Source: Pseudomonadota bacterium (GTDB taxonomy: Bacteria > Pseudomonadota > Gammaproteobacteria > Burkholderiales > Burkholderiaceae_C). From it: DNA of 43,721 bases. A program made the translations under genes and the position numbers. Shown here one piece after another: positions 1-6,607 of the stretch. Numbering within the stretch: position 1 is the first letter of the stretch; each line of letters opens with the position of its first letter. Where the stretch lies: positions 1-43,721 of the forward strand of contig JAJZWA010000031.1 in assembly GCA_021846965.1 (NCBI GenBank), written 5' to 3'. The notes below the pieces were generated by a model. It had not been told where the DNA came from and made no database searches. It saw only the letters and a program-made list of their open reading frames with translations.

Positions 1-49
1 GCATGACGCACAATGCTTGCTTTCGCTTGCGGCAAACCGCAAAGCGAGT

Positions 50-126
50 GGAGTGGTAGTTCAGTTGGTTAGAATACCGGCCTGTCACGCCGGGGGTCGC
101 GGGTTCGAGTCCCGTCCACTCCGCCA
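50..126 (+). tRNA. tRNA-Asp (anticodon GTC)
   Basis: The cloverleaf is complete. The acceptor GGAGTGG (50-56) pairs with CCACTCC (116-122). The anticodon stem CCGGC/GCCGG (77-81/89-93) encloses a 7-nt loop with GTC at 84-86, the T arm holds GGTTCGAGT, and GCCA follows at 123-126 with CCA encoded. It is the integration site of the AT-rich element that follows. The element's left attachment repeat is the last 17 bases of this gene, so the tRNA stays intact after integration. Confidence 0.97.
110..126 (+). repeat. left attachment site (attL)
   Basis: The 17-bp sequence TCCCGTCCACTCCGCCA forms the 3' end of tRNA-Asp and is repeated without mismatch at 5216-5232. Sequence on both sides of the two copies differs. 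The tyrosine integrase gene begins 73 bp further in. This is the usual geometry of a tRNA-integrated element. Confidence 0.9.
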
Positions 127-178
127 ATTTAAAAAAGTCGTTTAAAATCAACGACTTACAGCAAAGGGCTTCAGAGTA

Positions 179-198
179 CATGTACCAAAACATGTACC
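179..198 (+). repeat. paired CATGTACC repeats at the left end
   Basis: CATGTACC occurs at 179-186 and 191-198, 12 bp apart, immediately before the integrase ATG at 199. Three further copies or near-copies lie inside the right end (5108-5138). Short, helically phased repeats near both ends are typical of integrase arm-type or excisionase sites. The position also suggests autoregulation of the integrase. The function is inferred. Confidence 0.55.
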
Positions 199-1482
199 AT
201 GAAGCCCTTTCTTTTTGTCCGTGGCTCCAAGAACTATGCCAGGTTCTATGTTCCGGCTAGCTGCCGGGACCGGTTCGGAGGCCGGCAGTACCTAGTGTTT
301 TCCCTAGGTGAGGCTCCATCCCATGAGATCCGCCTACGGGCCTGTATGCTTGAAGTCAAGCTATGGCAGATCCTTCAAGGTGCAAGCATGGATGGCAGCA
401 AGATCAAAAAATACGAGATAGACCTTGGCAAGGGCATCTTCAAGGCCGAGGGCCTGGATGACCATCAAGCCATGATGGAGCTTTTAAGGTCCATACAGCC
501 CGCCATTCGTGCGATCCCGGCTGAACCCACTACCAACCCACAGCCTCTACAAGAAGAGGCCAAAAAAGAGCCGTCTACGGGCCTTTTACTGGATGGGCTG
601 CTTGCCAAGTTCTACCTGCTCAAAAAAATATCTCCTGCTACTCGCAAGAGCTATGACCTGACGGTACAGGATTTCATCAGGTTCTACAAAGGCAAAGCCT
701 TTGTTTCTAGCATTGTGGTGCCAGACATGACCCGATTCCGGGAGTACCTTGGCGAAAAAGGCAATACAGCCCGGACTATTGATAAAAAGCTATCAACACT
801 TAAAACATTATTTAATTTTGCTATTGATCAAGGCTACTATGTGGGTAAGAACCCGGCCCAAATCAAAAGTCTCCTGACTAAAAAACAGAAGGCCACTGGT
901 GGATTTCTTATCTTTGAGGAAGATGAGATCAAGGCTCTTTTTGACTGTGACTGGTTCCGGGAACAAAAAGAAAAAGACCCGGATTATTATTGGGCTTGCC
1001 TGCTTGTTCTTTTTACTGGTGCAAGGCATGAAGAAATCACCTTGCTGAAAAGGGGCCAGTTCAAGCAGAGTGGGAAAGGTACTTTTTTTATTCAAATCCG
1101 GGAAAGTAAGACCAATGCCGGTATTCGGGAAGTTCCGATCCCTGCTGAATTGATGAACATGGGTCTTGCTGATTTCTTCAAAAATAAAGAACCTCACACC
1201 CAAGTTTTTAGGTACAAGGAAGGCAATGCTCTCGGCAAGAAGTTTGCCAGACATATCAAAGATGTGGCTAAAATTGATCGGGGAAGGCTTGTTCTTCATT
1301 CATTGAGAAAATTCCTCAATGACTTGATGATGAAAAATGGGGTTTCCCTGGAAGCAAGGTGTCAATTTATTGGACATGAAATTGAAAATGTTAATGTTGT
1401 AACTTATGCCAATAAGTTCAATGTTGATGAGTTGGCAGAGAAAACTTCTAGGGTGATTAGTAAAATTTTATTTTATATTTGA
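199..1482 (+). CDS. tyrosine recombinase (integrase) of the tRNA-Asp element
   Basis: The 427-aa protein should integrate and excise the element by recombination at the 17-bp tRNA-Asp repeat. The N-terminal 120 residues look like an arm-binding domain. A SAM-like core-binding domain follows at about 130-215 (a SPATRKSY... segment). The catalytic domain at about 235-420 has R276 in GARHEE, H367-x-x-R370 in HSLRKF, H393 in IGHE and the nucleophile Y403. The gene lies directly beside attL and reads inward. No Shine-Dalgarno sequence precedes the ATG at 199; the CATGTACC repeat abuts it, so translation may be weak or the start region may be occupied by protein. Family assignment is firm. No DUF or phage name is claimed. 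Confidence 0.93.
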   Translation: MKPFLFVRGSKNYARFYVPASCRDRFGGRQYLVFSLGEAPSHEIRLRACMLEVKLWQILQGASMDGSKIKKYEIDLGKGIFKAEGLDDHQAMMELLRSIQPAIRAIPAEPTTNPQPLQEEAKKEPSTGLLLDGLLAKFYLLKKISPATRKSYDLTVQDFIRFYKGKAFVSSIVVPDMTRFREYLGEKGNTARTIDKKLSTLKTLFNFAIDQGYYVGKNPAQIKSLLTKKQKATGGFLIFEEDEIKALFDCDWFREQKEKDPDYYWACLLVLFTGARHEEITLLKRGQFKQSGKGTFFIQIRESKTNAGIREVPIPAELMNMGLADFFKNKEPHTQVFRYKEGNALGKKFARHIKDVAKIDRGRLVLHSLRKFLNDLMMKNGVSLEARCQFIGHEIENVNVVTYANKFNVDELAEKTSRVISKILFYI

Positions 1483-1524
1483 CTTTTTGTGTATTTTTCA
1501 TATCTTGCTCGAAAGGAGTGAGGT

Positions 1525-1815
1525 ATGGATGCAATCGTATTATTCAAGAATTGGCTAATTGACAAATGTAAATCCTTATTGAGGAAAATCATGAGCATGA
1601 AACCTGGTGGGTCTGCCGCTGGAAAATATGAATCAAAGAAACGTGTTGTCATAAGAAAAGAAGTTGATGTTGATGAGTGGGGTCGAGAGATTACTGCTTC
1701 GCTTATATATAGAGTGTTGGATTCAGATGGCAATATTCTCATGGAATCCAGTGATATAAGCGAAGTGAATCATTGGGTCAATGAAAATAAAGATCGATAT
1801 GCCCTGCTACCTTAA
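1525..1815 (+). CDS. small hypothetical protein of the element
   Basis: The 96-aa protein has no family I recognise. A good ribosome-binding site (AAAGGAG at 1512-1518) precedes the ATG at 1525. The protein is basic at the N-terminus and acidic toward the C-terminus, with a hydrophobic patch at residues 4-20 too weak for a clear membrane anchor. It sits 42 bp after the integrase on the same strand and may be co-transcribed. A small gene beside an integrase can be an excisionase, but no winged-helix pattern is evident, so that is only a guess. Confidence 0.6.
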   Translation: MDAIVLFKNWLIDKCKSLLRKIMSMKPGGSAAGKYESKKRVVIRKEVDVDEWGREITASLIYRVLDSDGNILMESSDISEVNHWVNENKDRYALLP

Positions 1816-1950
1816 AAATGTCAACCCCCCGGCCCCCTAGCAGGGGGAGAAAATTGATAGGCTACGCCATTTTTCCTCACGGCCCATTGCTACGCAAAAT
1901 TGACATGTAGAGAAAATAAATCTAGGCTAAACGGCCTGCTCAAAAAACTA

Positions 1951-1977
1951 ATGCCAGCACTTGCTGGCATTTTTTTT
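1951..1977 (+). terminator. Rho-independent terminator after the integrase unit
   Basis: The stem ATGCCAGC/GCTGGCAT (1951-1958/1963-1970) with a 4-nt loop is followed by seven T residues. It would end transcripts from the integrase and the small downstream gene before the relaxase region. Confidence 0.85.
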
Positions 1978-2038
1978 GGGCAGGAATCTTCCGGGGTCTG
2001 GCTTCTGGTTTTTGTCTTTTGCTTTGGCTTTTCGGATT

Positions 2039-2100
2039 CCAAAGGGGCACCCTTTGGCCCACTCAACCTAGCTTTGCTAGGTTGGTATAGTGGGTGACAT
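2039..2100 (+). other. hairpin-rich leader, candidate oriT
   Basis: The stretch 1816-2176 holds no convincing gene. After the terminator come two perfect hairpins: CCAAAGGG-GCA-CCCTTTGG (2039-2057) and AACCTAGC-TTT-GCTAGGTT (2065-2083). The second is followed at once by GGTATAGTGGGTGACAT (2084-2100). MobV relaxases such as that of pMV158 nick beside a hairpin in a TATAGTGTG/TTA context, usually upstream of mob. The sequence TATAGTGGGTGA resembles this and lies 76 bp before the relaxase gene. The nick position is not known. Confidence 0.5.
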
Positions 2101-2176
2101 AAGGAAGTTTTATCTCCTTATGGCTTCTTGTTGCTTTTTCTTCTTGTTTTGCTAAATTGTACTATATGGGTACAAA

Positions 2177-3253
2177 ATGGCAATTCAATTCAATATATTA
2201 AGAGCAAGAAAAATAAAGACATTAGGCAGAATTTATGCTGTTGCAGCACATAATTTGCGGTTAAGAAGTCAAGCCAATATTGAGGAAGCTCGAACAAAAG
2301 ATAATCAAGTTATCTTCGATTCTTTGAATTTTGATCGACAAGAAAGAGGCGGCTTGTACAAATCTTTGATAGCTTATTATGATGAATTGCAGATCAAAAG
2401 AAAGCAAGACAATGTTTTAATGTATGAATATGTTGTAACTGCATCACCTGAATTTTTCCAGGGGAAAACACCTAGCCAGGTCAAAGAGTGGGCCGATCAT
2501 CAGTCTAAATTTTTCCAAGAGCAATTTGGCCAAAACTACAAAGTGGCTTTTTTGCATCTTGATGAAAAGACTCCACATCTTCATATTATTTGCAGCACTG
2601 AAATTAAATCGGTCAAAAAATACAAGAATCGGTATGGTACCTGTGAAAAAGAAACCTGGTCTTTGAACTCAAAGCACATTGACCCTGAATTTCTTGTGGC
2701 TCTGCATGACAAGCATGCTGAATGGAACAAGAAATATAATCTTTCCAGAGGTGTACGAGGCTTGCAGGCTAGCCACCAAGAGCTAAAAGACTTCTACAAG
2801 GAAGTTCATAGGCTCCAGTCACTAGACTATACCGGGAAGGCCACCGAGTACCTTAAAGGGCAGTTGGAACCTAAAAGTAAATTGGGCTGGGTGCCTCTTA
2901 AATTTGTCTTTGGACTGGTTGATAAATTTATGGGGAGGTTTGCAAAACTTCAAAAAAAGCTCATTCAGGCTAAAAAGGATCTAGAAGATTTGAGGAAAAA
3001 ACAAGTTCAGGACTACTATGATTGGCAAAAATACAAGGAAAGTCACAGGAAATATACAACTGAATTGCCTTACCTTGCCAAGAAAGTAGAGCAGCAAGCC
3101 AAAGAAATTGAAAAAATGAGGCTTGAATTGGTCCAGGCTCAACTAAAGGCCCAAGTTCTTGAAATTAAGCCGAGTCCCGATCACAAGCCCAAAATTGAGC
3201 CAAAGATTGAACCTGTTGCCACTAGAAAAGCTGGCATGTCATTTGGTAGATGA
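2177..3253 (+). CDS. MobV/Pre-family relaxase (mobilization protein)
   Basis: The 358-aa protein should nick the element's oriT and pilot the strand into a recipient through a helper's conjugation pore. The N-terminal relaxase domain (about 1-210) contains HLDEKTPHLHI, with H127, D129, E130, H134 and H136 in the order of the Pre/Mob metal-binding motif. The stretch from about 245 to 335 is Lys/Glu/Gln-rich and predicts a long coiled coil, as in Mob proteins. The region 2155-2176 before the ATG has a TGTAC...GGTACA inverted repeat that could be an operator; no strong Shine-Dalgarno is visible. No MobC-type accessory gene is recognisable. Family confidence is high; present activity is inferred. 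Confidence 0.88.
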   Translation: MAIQFNILRARKIKTLGRIYAVAAHNLRLRSQANIEEARTKDNQVIFDSLNFDRQERGGLYKSLIAYYDELQIKRKQDNVLMYEYVVTASPEFFQGKTPSQVKEWADHQSKFFQEQFGQNYKVAFLHLDEKTPHLHIICSTEIKSVKKYKNRYGTCEKETWSLNSKHIDPEFLVALHDKHAEWNKKYNLSRGVRGLQASHQELKDFYKEVHRLQSLDYTGKATEYLKGQLEPKSKLGWVPLKFVFGLVDKFMGRFAKLQKKLIQAKKDLEDLRKKQVQDYYDWQKYKESHRKYTTELPYLAKKVEQQAKEIEKMRLELVQAQLKAQVLEIKPSPDHKPKIEPKIEPVATRKAGMSFGR

Positions 3254-3380
3254 TTCACTGGTACTGCTGCTACGGGGGTGTTACTACTGACACTTTCCGA
3301 GCAAGAGTATCATTCTATATGTGATTTTTTTGGCCCGCTCTCGATTTTAACCTTTGGTTAAAATTTCCGCCTTGAGGCGG

Positions 3381-3419
3381 TACTATTCTTCGAAATTGGT
3401 ACATATACTATTCTTCGAA
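3381..3419 (+). repeat. 14-bp direct repeat (iteron-like pair)
   Basis: TACTATTCTTCGAA is present at 3381-3394 and again at 3406-3419, 25 bp start to start, and each copy contains TTCGAA. A GGTACAT sequence between them matches the complement of the end repeats. Two copies are few for a replication iteron array, so this may instead be a regulator or relaxosome site. Confidence 0.6.
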
Positions 3420-3811
3420 GATGGATGTAGTCCATATAGATACAATTAGAGGTACTGTTTAATAAGTGTCTGTCACCGTGTTACCACACGGTTCCAGAAA
3501 AGCTTAACCCTAACCCAGTTAAAAAACTGAAGTCCTGCTTTTTCTAGAACCTTTGTTGTTTCACATAGCCCCAGGTTAAATATTAATCAACAAATTTAAC
3601 TTCACCAGTTCGTAGAGTTGTTTCTACAGTAGCAGGGTCTGGCTTTCGCTTCCTTGTGGCTTTGCTACTTCCCCATTCTAGCCACTTTAACTACTGTTTT
3701 TTTCGGTATCTTCTTTATATCTGGTTAGTGGTCACTTTTTTAATCCAGGCTTTCCACTTCAAGTTGTTTACCGCAGTAGAGCATCGGAATCGGGAATTTG
3801 ATTTCTGGATT

Positions 3812-3951
3812 TGCCAACGGAAATCAAATTGACGCATACAACGCTTTTAATAATTAAGCAAAAAGATTTGAATTTGTCAAGAAAAACAAAAAGCCCCAGT
3901 ATTTCTACCGAGGCTTTTTGCTTGATGCGTGGATTTGATTTCCGCTGGCGA
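3812..3951. repeat. 140-bp segment bounded by imperfect 26-bp inverted repeats
   Basis: Positions 3812-3837 and 3926-3951 are inverted copies matching at 22 of 26 positions, with the identical core GCGGAAATCAAAT/ACGGAAATCAAAT. Another copy of the core, AATTTGATTTC at 3795-3805, forms a perfect 11-bp inverted repeat with 3820-3830. The enclosed segment carries the terminator at 3887-3920. No clear target-site duplication is visible, so this could be a MITE-like relic, a protein-binding structure or part of a plasmid-type origin. Confidence 0.5.
3887..3920 (-). terminator. terminator of the H-NS-like gene with an alternative pairing
   Basis: Read on the minus strand, the stem CAAAAAGCC/GGCTTTTTG is followed by TTTTTC, so it would end the H-NS-like transcript 67 nt after its stop codon. 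A second segment, AAGCAAAAAG (3856-3865), is perfectly complementary to CTTTTTGCTT (3914-3923). Two mutually exclusive hairpins are thus possible in a plus-strand transcript. Confidence 0.7.
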
Positions 3952-3986
3952 TATTATTATGTAGAATAAATTTGAGTTTGTCAAGT

Positions 3987-4292
3987 CTATTTAATAAGAA
4001 AGTCGTCTTTATTCTTGTCCTTGATCCAAGCCGGAGCAATTCCTCTGCCTGTCCAAGTCTTGCCGGTCACTGGATCTTGATACTTCGGTGCTACTGTTCC
4101 ACCAGCCTTGGGGCCTTTCTTGGCTCCAGTGGATGAATTGGGCCTTATCCCAAAGATCTGTTCTGGGGTCAGTGCGTATTCTTCAACTAGCTTTTTGACC
4201 TGGGTGATTGCATTGCCAAGCTCGGCCTGCCTGGCCGTAGCTATCTGCTGTTCCAGAATGGCTTTTTGTTCAAGTAGCTCTTTCAGGTTCAT
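3987..4292 (-). CDS. H-NS-family nucleoid-associated protein
   Basis: The 101-aa protein (from ATG 4292) matches the H-NS family of Burkholderia and Bordetella. An N-terminal oligomerisation helix of about 45 residues is followed by a linker and a C-terminal DNA-binding loop. The C-terminal block YQDPVTGKTWTGRGIAPAWI carries the TWTGRGIAPAW variant of the family's AT-hook-like motif. A TTG at 4322 would add ten residues, but family N-termini normally begin with an MNLKELLEQK-like helix, so I prefer the ATG. Neither start has a clear Shine-Dalgarno. Such proteins silence AT-rich foreign DNA; carried on an AT-rich element it could mask the element or modulate host silencing. Family is firm; the role is inferred. 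Confidence 0.88.
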   Translation of the reverse strand: MNLKELLEQKAILEQQIATARQAELGNAITQVKKLVEEYALTPEQIFGIRPNSSTGAKKGPKAGGTVAPKYQDPVTGKTWTGRGIAPAWIKDKNKDDFLIK

Positions 4293-4337
4293 GGTTGGCT
4301 TTGGTAGTGTGGGGGTGGACAATCAGGGCAAGCTTTT

Positions 4338-4523
4338 ATGGATGCTCTTAAAGATTCTAAGTTTCAATCAAGTACAACTAAGGGAAGAATTCAAGAAATT
4401 CAAAGTATAGCCAATCAATTTATGCCTCAAAGGGGAGGAAATCAAGAGGGTGGAGGTTCTGCGGGAAATCCAAAAGGCTCTACACCTAATGCTGGTGGTG
4501 TTGGGCCAATTAAAAATGATTAA
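4338..4523 (+). CDS. small glycine-rich hypothetical protein
   Basis: The 61-aa reading frame is divergent from the H-NS-like gene. It has a polar N-terminal half predicted helical and a low-complexity tail rich in Gly, Asn and Pro. No family is recognised and no strong ribosome-binding site precedes the ATG. The argument for a real gene is that the stop codon (4521-4523) runs directly into a strong terminator hairpin. It might contribute to regulation of the divergent H-NS-like gene, but nothing shows this. Confidence 0.45.
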   Translation: MDALKDSKFQSSTTKGRIQEIQSIANQFMPQRGGNQEGGGSAGNPKGSTPNAGGVGPIKND

Positions 4524-4548
4524 AAAATGGGGCAAATGCCCCATTTTT
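4523..4548. terminator. bidirectional Rho-independent terminator
   Basis: The stem AAAAATGGGGC/GCCCCATTTTT with loop AAAT has A runs on the left and T runs on the right. It can terminate the small plus-strand gene ending at 4523 and the minus-strand gene ending at 4565, which converge here. Confidence 0.9.
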
Positions 4549-4564
4549 ATTTAACCTTGAGAAC

Positions 4565-5032
4565 TCATAGCCCATTTTTCGCCTTTTGGCTTTCTATTGT
4601 TTTTTCGGTTAGTTCGACTAAAATATTCATGCCTGTATTTTCATTGGCATTGTTGTCATGGTTTGTTTGGTTTGTTATGACTTTCTTGCGTGCATCTCGT
4701 GCATGGCTTTTTATTTCATCTTGAGAGAGGCCTAATTTTTCACCGAATTCATAGGCAAGCTCCCGGAAAGCTTTTTGAGAGACAATCCAATCAGCGATAA
4801 TTTCTTGTTGTTTTTCAAAAGTGGCCTTGAAGTCACCATTAGCAGCAGCAATTTCCTCCATAGGTTTAGAGAGAAGTTGCCTATAAGAATCAATGGTATG
4901 ATTAATGATGGCTTTTCCAGTTTGTTCTGCTGCTCGTCTTGCATAATCACTCAATTCTTTCCGACGAGCATCTTCTTTTCGCCTTTCATTCTCTTGGTAA
5001 TAAAAATTATTCCGATCAAAAAAATTGCTCAT
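4565..5032 (-). CDS. hypothetical protein at the right end of the element
   Basis: The 155-aa protein starts at ATG 5032, chosen because TGGAGG lies 5 nt upstream on the minus strand. An upstream in-frame extension to 5128 lacks such a signal and overlaps the end repeats. The protein is highly charged and mostly helical, with a Glu/Arg-rich region at residues 10-40 and an Asn-rich patch near 125-135. No signal peptide or membrane segment is seen. No family is recognised. It reads inward from attR and converges on the glycine-rich small gene; a DNA-processing or regulatory role would be guesswork. Confidence 0.6.
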   Translation of the reverse strand: MSNFFDRNNFYYQENERRKEDARRKELSDYARRAAEQTGKAIINHTIDSYRQLLSKPMEEIAAANGDFKATFEKQQEIIADWIVSQKAFRELAYEFGEKLGLSQDEIKSHARDARKKVITNQTNHDNNANENTGMNILVELTEKTIESQKAKNGL

Positions 5033-5107
5033 AGCGGCCTCCAGAGTTTGAAAGTTTCTAGCTGGAAAAGTTAGATCTGTCAAGAGGGTTGGGATTCTTT
5101 GGTTGAC

Positions 5108-5138
5108 TATGTACCAAACATGTACCAATTCATGTACT
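5108..5138 (+). repeat. CATGTACC-type repeats at the right end
   Basis: Three copies lie in tandem at 11-12 bp spacing: TATGTACC (5108-5115), CATGTACC (5119-5126) and CATGTACT (5131-5138). They start about 80-110 bp inside attR and mirror the two copies inside attL. They are candidate arm-type binding sites for the integrase or an accessory factor. Confidence 0.55.
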
Positions 5139-5215
5139 AAAAGTGAAGTACAATTGATCCAGACAGGATGGTAAGTTGTTGAATTAATTCATGTATTCTG
5201 GGCCCTTTGAGTGTC

Positions 5216-5232
5216 TCCCGTCCACTCCGCCA
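5216..5232 (+). repeat. right attachment site (attR)
   Basis: An exact copy of the last 17 bases of tRNA-Asp (110-126). To its right the sequence becomes GC-rich chromosome, so this marks the outer edge of the element. Confidence 0.9.
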
Positions 5233-5284
5233 CGAATCTGCTGAGGAATCTCCTGAGGAATCTCTCGAGAAGCCGGCAAGTTGC

Positions 5285-5311
5285 GAAGCCCGCCCTGTGC
5301 GGGCTTCGTGC
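5285..5311 (+). terminator. probable original tRNA-Asp terminator
   Basis: A perfect 9-bp stem GAAGCCCGC/GCGGGCTTC with loop CCTGT is followed by GTGCTTTT. It lies 53 bp after attR, the spacing expected for the tRNA-Asp terminator before insertion separated them by 5.1 kb. The rest of 5233-5374 shows only a short CTGAGGAATCTC direct repeat and no gene. Confidence 0.7.
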
Positions 5312-5374
5312 TTTTCGGGGCCGGGGTGAAGCTCGGGCGCGCGGCTCGGGCGCGCGGCTCGGCGCGCAGCCGCC

Positions 5375-6607
5375 TCAGACCAGGCGCAGGGAGTGGGTGT
5401 GCCCCGCCTGCCCGGAGTCCACGCGCTTGCTTTCCAGCTTGATGCGCAAGCGCAGGTCGTTGAGCGAGTCGGCGTTGCGCAGCGCATCCTCGAAGCTGAT
5501 CGAGCCGGCCTCGTACAGATCGAACAAGGCCTGGTCGAAGGTCTGCATGCCGAGTTCGCGCGAGCGCTTCATGACCTCCCGGATCTCGGGAATCTCGCCG
5601 TTGAAGACATGCTTGGCGACCAGGGGAGAGTTGATCATCACCTCCACGGCCGCGACGCGGCCGTCGCCGTCCTGGCGCGCGAGCAGGCGCTGCGAGATGA
5701 TCGCCCGCAGGTTCAGGGACAGGTCCATCAGGAGCTGCGCGCGCCGGTCCTTCGGAATGAGGTGGATGGCGCGATCCAGCGCCTGGTTCGTGTTGTTCGC
5801 GTGCAGCGTCGTCAGCACCAGATGACCGGTTTCGGCGAAGGCCACGGCATGCTCCATGGTCTCCCGATCACGGATCTCGCCGATCATGACCACGTCCGGC
5901 GCCTGGCGCACACTGTTCCTCAGGGCCACCGCCCATCCCTCCGTGTCGCGCCCCACCTCGCGCTGGGTCACCACGCAGTTCTTGTGCGCGTGCACGAACT
6001 CGATGGGATCCTCGATGGTCTGGATATGGCCGGCGCTGTGCTCATTGCGCCAATCCAGCATGGCCGCCAGCGAGGTGCTCTTGCCGGTCCCCGTGGCGCC
6101 GGCCAGGATGATCAGTCCGCGCTTGCTCATCGCCAGTTCCCGGAACACCCCGGGCAGGTTCATGGACTCGATCGTGGGAATGGTCCGCGGGACGATGCGC
6201 AGCACCAGGCTGACGCTTTCCTGCTGCACGAAGGCGCTCACCCGAAAGCGGCCGATGCCGCTGGGAGCGATGCCGAAATTGCATTCGTTGCTGCGCTCGA
6301 ACTCGGCCATCTGGCGATCGTTCATGATCGCCTTCGCCAGCGCCAGGGTCAGCCGCGGAGTCAGGGGTTTCGGGCGCGCCTTGCGAAGGGTTCCGTCGAT
6401 TTTCATCGCCGGCGGGAAGCCCGGGACCAGGAACAGGTCCGAGCCCGAGCTCTCGACAAGCTCGAGCAGCAGTTGCTGGATGAATCGCGGCGGATCCTCG
6501 ATGTCGTCCGGGAAGGCGCTCGCAGTCCCGACGACCCCTTCCTGCGCTGCAGGGCCCTTCGGGCCCGGCTGGACCTCGGACGTGGGGGGAGCTGCGTCGT
6601 TCGGCAT
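5375..6607 (-). CDS. pilU: type IV pilus retraction ATPase, PilU-like
   Basis: The 410-aa protein belongs to the PilT/PilU group of secretion ATPases that disassemble pili at the inner membrane and drive twitching motility. Walker A is GATGTGKST (170-178), the Asp box is TIEDPIEF (near 198-204), Walker B is DVVMIGEIRD (238-247) and the His box is GHLVLTTLHAN (261-271). It is longer than typical PilU because of a roughly 40-residue Pro/Ala-rich N-terminus; a later start is possible. I favour PilU over PilT from the sequence character and the C-terminal region beyond 360, but no PilT partner is present for comparison. It is divergent from the pilE operon, separated by about 500 bp. Confidence 0.85.
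   Translation of the reverse strand: MPNDAAPPTSEVQPGPKGPAAQEGVVGTASAFPDDIEDPPRFIQQLLLELVESSGSDLFLVPGFPPAMKIDGTLRKARPKPLTPRLTLALAKAIMNDRQMAEFERSNECNFGIAPSGIGRFRVSAFVQQESVSLVLRIVPRTIPTIESMNLPGVFRELAMSKRGLIILAGATGTGKSTSLAAMLDWRNEHSAGHIQTIEDPIEFVHAHKNCVVTQREVGRDTEGWAVALRNSVRQAPDVVMIGEIRDRETMEHAVAFAETGHLVLTTLHANNTNQALDRAIHLIPKDRRAQLLMDLSLNLRAIISQRLLARQDGDGRVAAVEVMINSPLVAKHVFNGEIPEIREVMKRSRELGMQTFDQALFDLYEAGSISFEDALRNADSLNDLRLRIKLESKRVDSGQAGHTHSLRLV

Larger units (their letters stand above)
3254..3986. other. 733-bp repeat-rich region without a convincing gene
   Basis: This AT-rich stretch lies between the relaxase and the H-NS-like gene. It has a perfect hairpin ATTTTAACC-TTT-GGTTAAAAT (3343-3363), a small stem CCGCC/GGCGG (3368-3380), a 14-bp direct repeat TACTATTCTTCGAA (3381-3394, 3406-3419) and an inverted repeat ACCGTGT-TACC-ACACGGT (3475-3492). 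It also has a 15-bp direct repeat with one mismatch (3867-3881, 3971-3985) and a terminator. On the minus strand a 40-codon reading frame (3837-3715) and a hydrophilic 35-codon open stretch (3690-3583) could be eroded coding sequence. The region may hold replication, transfer or regulatory sites. Confidence 0.6.
110..5232. mobile_element. tRNA-Asp-integrated, probably mobilizable element (about 5.1 kb)
   Basis: The element is bounded by 17-bp direct repeats, one inside tRNA-Asp and one at 5216-5232. It is much richer in A and T than the chromosome to the right. It encodes a tyrosine recombinase at the tRNA end, a MobV/Pre relaxase, an H-NS-like protein and small unknown proteins. It has no visible conjugation-pore genes and no recognisable replication initiator. 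It therefore fits an integrative mobilizable element that borrows transfer machinery from a helper. The boundaries and the integrase are seen directly; mobility is inferred. Confidence 0.85.

Noticed and set aside
1900-2097. A 65-codon frame on the plus strand inside the element
   Set aside because: It runs through a strong terminator and two perfect hairpins, has no ribosome-binding site and no family character.
3475-3492. ACCGTGT-TACC-ACACGGT as the primary oriT
   Set aside because: It has a GTGTTA sequence but lacks the hairpin-then-nick layout and lies after the relaxase gene. The 2065-2100 site fits better; this one is kept only as a fallback.
5216-5232. A possible second tRNA-Asp at the right end
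   Set aside because: Only 17 bases match the tRNA 3' end; no D or anticodon arm is present. It is the attachment-site copy.
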